From NCBI GenBank assembly GCA_902463835.1, contig CABQGZ010000132.1, forward strand, positions 1 to 8,140: a stretch of DNA of 8,140 bases, in the 5' to 3' direction. A program made the position numbers and the translations under genes. Within the stretch, counting starts at the first letter, position 1, and every line of letters begins with the position of its first letter. The DNA is from an uncultured Lachnospiraceae bacterium (lineage in GTDB: Bacteria > Bacillota > Clostridia > Lachnospirales > Lachnospiraceae). A model generated the notes under the pieces. It was not told where the DNA came from. It saw only the letters and a list, made by a program, of their open reading frames with translations, and ran no database searches. Positions 6,566 to 8,140 of this stretch are shown here, piece by piece.

Positions 6566-6924
6566 CAGCCGCACCCCCTGTAGATATCCAGATACAGGCA
6601 GGCACAGCGGAAAAGCTCCGCTTCCTGCGCACTTTGTGACAGGTCTGCCGCGCTTGCTGCGCCTGCATAGCTGACGGACACACTTCCAATGCTTGCCGAG
6701 CTGACAGCGCCGCCAGCGCCGTTTAAAGCCGCGTCATAGTACGCCAGGGCATCAGCCATGGCGCACGCCGCCATAGACTCCGCATCCTCCTGCGGGGAGG
6801 TGACGGAATAGATGCGCTTATAGCGGGCAAGCGTTTCCCCCGCCCGACGAATCAGGCGAGGGAAATCGGCTTCGGCGATGGAATCGCCCATGTACTGGGT
6901 GCGATAAAATTCAAAATCCGTCAT
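6565..6924 (-). CDS. Head-tail connector (adaptor, gp6-like, 119 aa)
   Basis: The gene follows the major capsid gene directly, where the head-tail adaptor lies. The protein is helical: FYRTQYMGDSIAEADFPRLI (6-25), RRAGETLARYKRIY (26-39), an Ala-rich helix (DAESMAACAMADALAYYDAA, 47-66), then a flexible Gly/Ser/Ala stretch containing SIGSVSVSYAGAAS (77-90), and a last helix with YLDIYRGCG. The 'G.VSVSY' element between helices and the small helical-bundle layout match gp6-like adaptors, which bind under the portal and receive the head-closure protein. The ATG at 6924 has AGAGG at 6937-6933, 8 bases upstream, and lies 17 bases after the capsid stop. The stop TGA overlaps the next ATG by one base. 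Confidence 0.8.
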   Translation of the reverse strand: MTDFEFYRTQYMGDSIAEADFPRLIRRAGETLARYKRIYSVTSPQEDAESMAACAMADALAYYDAALNGAGGAVSSASIGSVSVSYAGAASAADLSQSAQEAELFRCACLYLDIYRGCG

Positions 6925-6941
6925 GGGCGTTACCTCTTGCT

Positions 6942-7934
6942 TTACGCCTTGAACTTCGCAAGCACGACCTTCGCCTCATTGGTCAGCGCAACCACATAGA
7001 AGCGATCTGCGGTGATTTCGGTCGTGCGATTGCGGGGCTTGCGCTCCGTTTCGATGTTTGTTTCGCGCTTGAGGTAGATCGTGATTGCCGGGAGTTCGTC
7101 CTCGGTTTCCGCGTCCTCCTGGAGCTTGACGAGCGGGCAGAGATAATAGCTCGCCGTTGCGGGCACAACGTAGGAATCCGCCTCGGGCGTGATTACCTTC
7201 TTGTTGGTCGCATCCCATACATGGCCTGCATAGGTGGCCTGATTGGACGCGGTGATCTTTACGGCGCCGGAATCGCCGGATGCTCCGACGGTTGCGGTGA
7301 TCTTCGGCACCTTCTTGGAGGGAACAATGCGGGCATTGGCCACCGTGCCGATTTCGCCGGTAAGCATCACGCCTGCGGTGTACTTGTCCGCAGAAATGAA
7401 ATTGCTGTCCTTGCGCAGGGACGTGACCTGCTCGGGATGGACAAACAACACCTTCTGCGTGTTGACTTCCTCCTGAAATACGTCGATTGCCTCGACAACG
7501 CCGTTGTAGGCGATCTTATTCGCCGTGCCGTCGAACGCCAGAGAGGCGGTGAACAGCGCATCCATGGCATCATTGTCCGTCTTGGCCGCGATGGAAAGCG
7601 CAAGCTGATTCCCAGCCTCGCCGACGGGGTTGCCATAGCCGGAAAGAACGGCCTCGTCAGTCAGGCACACGCCCTTCATGGCCTTCTTGATGGTCGCCTT
7701 CTTGGTGGAGGTGCTCATTGCCTCGATCTCGACGTTCTGTCCCTCGGCAACATCCTTCGCGTCGCCGATGTAACCCCACGAGGGAATTGTGATTGTGTCG
7801 CCGGGCTGACCCTCCAGCTTGGTGTCAATCTTCGCAAACGGCGTGACACGGATCTTCTTCGGAATCTTCGCGGAAACCATATCCGCAAGGACTTCCGGGT
7901 CAATAAGCTTGTTCAGGGTGGTAATAACATCCAT
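6942..7934 (-). CDS. Major capsid protein (HK97 fold, N4-gp56-like)
   Basis: This 330-aa protein forms the icosahedral shell. The N-terminal part is typical: TTLNKLIDPEVLADMVSAKI (5-24), then LEGQPGDTITIPSWGYIGDA (40-59) with AEGQNVEIEAMSTSTKKATI (63-82), LTDEAVLSGYGNPVGEAGNQ (91-110), and a long helix LALSIAAKTDNDAMDALF. Next come a P-domain-like segment (VLFVHPEQVTSLR, 162-174) and GEIGTVANARIVPSKKV (193-209). The end, ITIYLKRETNIETERKPRNR (284-303) followed by TADRFYVVALTNEAKVVLAKFK (308-329), is characteristic of Firmicutes capsid proteins annotated as N4-gp56 family. Residues 210-262 form a Thr/Ala/Gly-rich insert before the conserved CPLVKL. No protease or delta domain is visible; the protein starts almost at the mature-type N-terminus, consistent with a separate scaffold upstream. 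The ATG at 7934 has AAAGGAG about 9 bases upstream, at the end of the previous gene. Confidence 0.92.
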   Translation of the reverse strand: MDVITTLNKLIDPEVLADMVSAKIPKKIRVTPFAKIDTKLEGQPGDTITIPSWGYIGDAKDVAEGQNVEIEAMSTSTKKATIKKAMKGVCLTDEAVLSGYGNPVGEAGNQLALSIAAKTDNDAMDALFTASLAFDGTANKIAYNGVVEAIDVFQEEVNTQKVLFVHPEQVTSLRKDSNFISADKYTAGVMLTGEIGTVANARIVPSKKVPKITATVGASGDSGAVKITASNQATYAGHVWDATNKKVITPEADSYVVPATASYYLCPLVKLQEDAETEDELPAITIYLKRETNIETERKPRNRTTEITADRFYVVALTNEAKVVLAKFKA

Positions 7935-7940
7935 TTTGAT

Positions 7941-8140
7941 TTACTCCTTTACTTGTTCATAGAGATTCGGGTTTTCCTGTTTGATTTTCAACCGTTCGCG
8001 ATAACCCATCTTCGCAAACGATTCCTTTGTGACGGCGCCGGTCATCTGCTGCGTGCCCGTGCCGGACGCATAACGCGCCGGGGGATCATCTTCAAACAGA
8101 TAGCCGTTTTCCTTCTTGAGGGCTTCCAAAGAGGCCTTGA
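7941..8140 (-). CDS. Probable capsid scaffolding protein, C-terminal end (partial)
   Basis: Only the last 66 codons or so are inside the window, and the frame is open to the right edge. The start codon lies beyond 8140; the TTG at 8129 is inside the reading frame and not a credible start. The visible part reads KASLEALKKENGYLFEDDPP, a Gly/Ser/Thr-rich linker (YASGTGTQQMTGA), then VTKESFAKMGYRERLKIKQE and NPNLYEQVKE. The 'LKKEN.YLF' end of a coiled coil followed by a short terminal helix pair 'K..F.KM.Y.ERL.....NP.LY.Q' is common in scaffold proteins of Firmicutes phages (GP20/DUF4355-like), whose C-terminal helix binds the capsid protein. Its place just upstream of the major capsid gene agrees. 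The stop is TAA (7943-7941), and its final codons carry the capsid gene's ribosome binding site. Confidence 0.75.
   Translation of the reverse strand, partial: KASLEALKKENGYLFEDDPPARYASGTGTQQMTGAVTKESFAKMGYRERLKIKQENPNLYEQVKE

Noticed and set aside
1..8140. Search for a hidden defence, toxin, retron, CRISPR or regulatory RNA system
   Set aside because: Coding is continuous with gaps of at most about 17 bases, every gene fits virion assembly, and I saw no direct repeat array, terminator hairpin, promoter or tRNA-like sequence.

Overview
This window is the head-to-tail structural module of a siphovirus-type phage or prophage. All genes lie on the minus strand, so gene order runs from high to low coordinates. 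The genes are packed end to end with overlaps of 1-4 bases or gaps of at most about 17 bases. I see no promoter, terminator, RNA gene, CRISPR, insertion sequence or attachment site. The host is probably a Gram-positive member of Clostridia/Firmicutes. The grounds are purine-rich Shine-Dalgarno sites (several close to AGGAGG), a moderately GC-rich sequence, and structural families (Gp15, Minor_capsid_2-like, N4-gp56-like capsid protein) typical of Firmicutes siphoviruses. This host call is an inference; there is no host gene in the window.

Head genes (8140 to about 6565): the C-terminal end of a probable scaffold protein, the major capsid protein, and a head-tail connector (adaptor). Head-tail joining genes (about 6565 to 5285): a probable head-closure protein, a Minor_capsid_2/gp10-like protein, and a tail-terminator-like protein. 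Tail genes (5281 to 1): the major tail tube protein, two tail-assembly chaperone genes (a 142-aa protein and a Gp15-family protein joined by an ATGA overlap), a tape measure protein carried on two reading frames (252 and 919 aa, also joined by ATGA), and the start of a small tail protein resembling DUF6711. The products would build the procapsid, close its portal vertex, polymerise the tail tube around the tape measure, and start the tail tip beyond the left edge.

The main anomaly is the tape measure. Its two pieces read as one protein of about 1171 aa interrupted at AAATGA, where one extra A would restore a single frame. The ATG of the second piece has no well-placed ribosome binding site. 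The chaperone pair has the same 8-base junction (GTAAATGA) and the same -1 frame relation. Otherwise this is an ordinary phage morphogenesis cluster. I found no defence, toxin, regulatory or other cargo system here, and I do not claim a new one.
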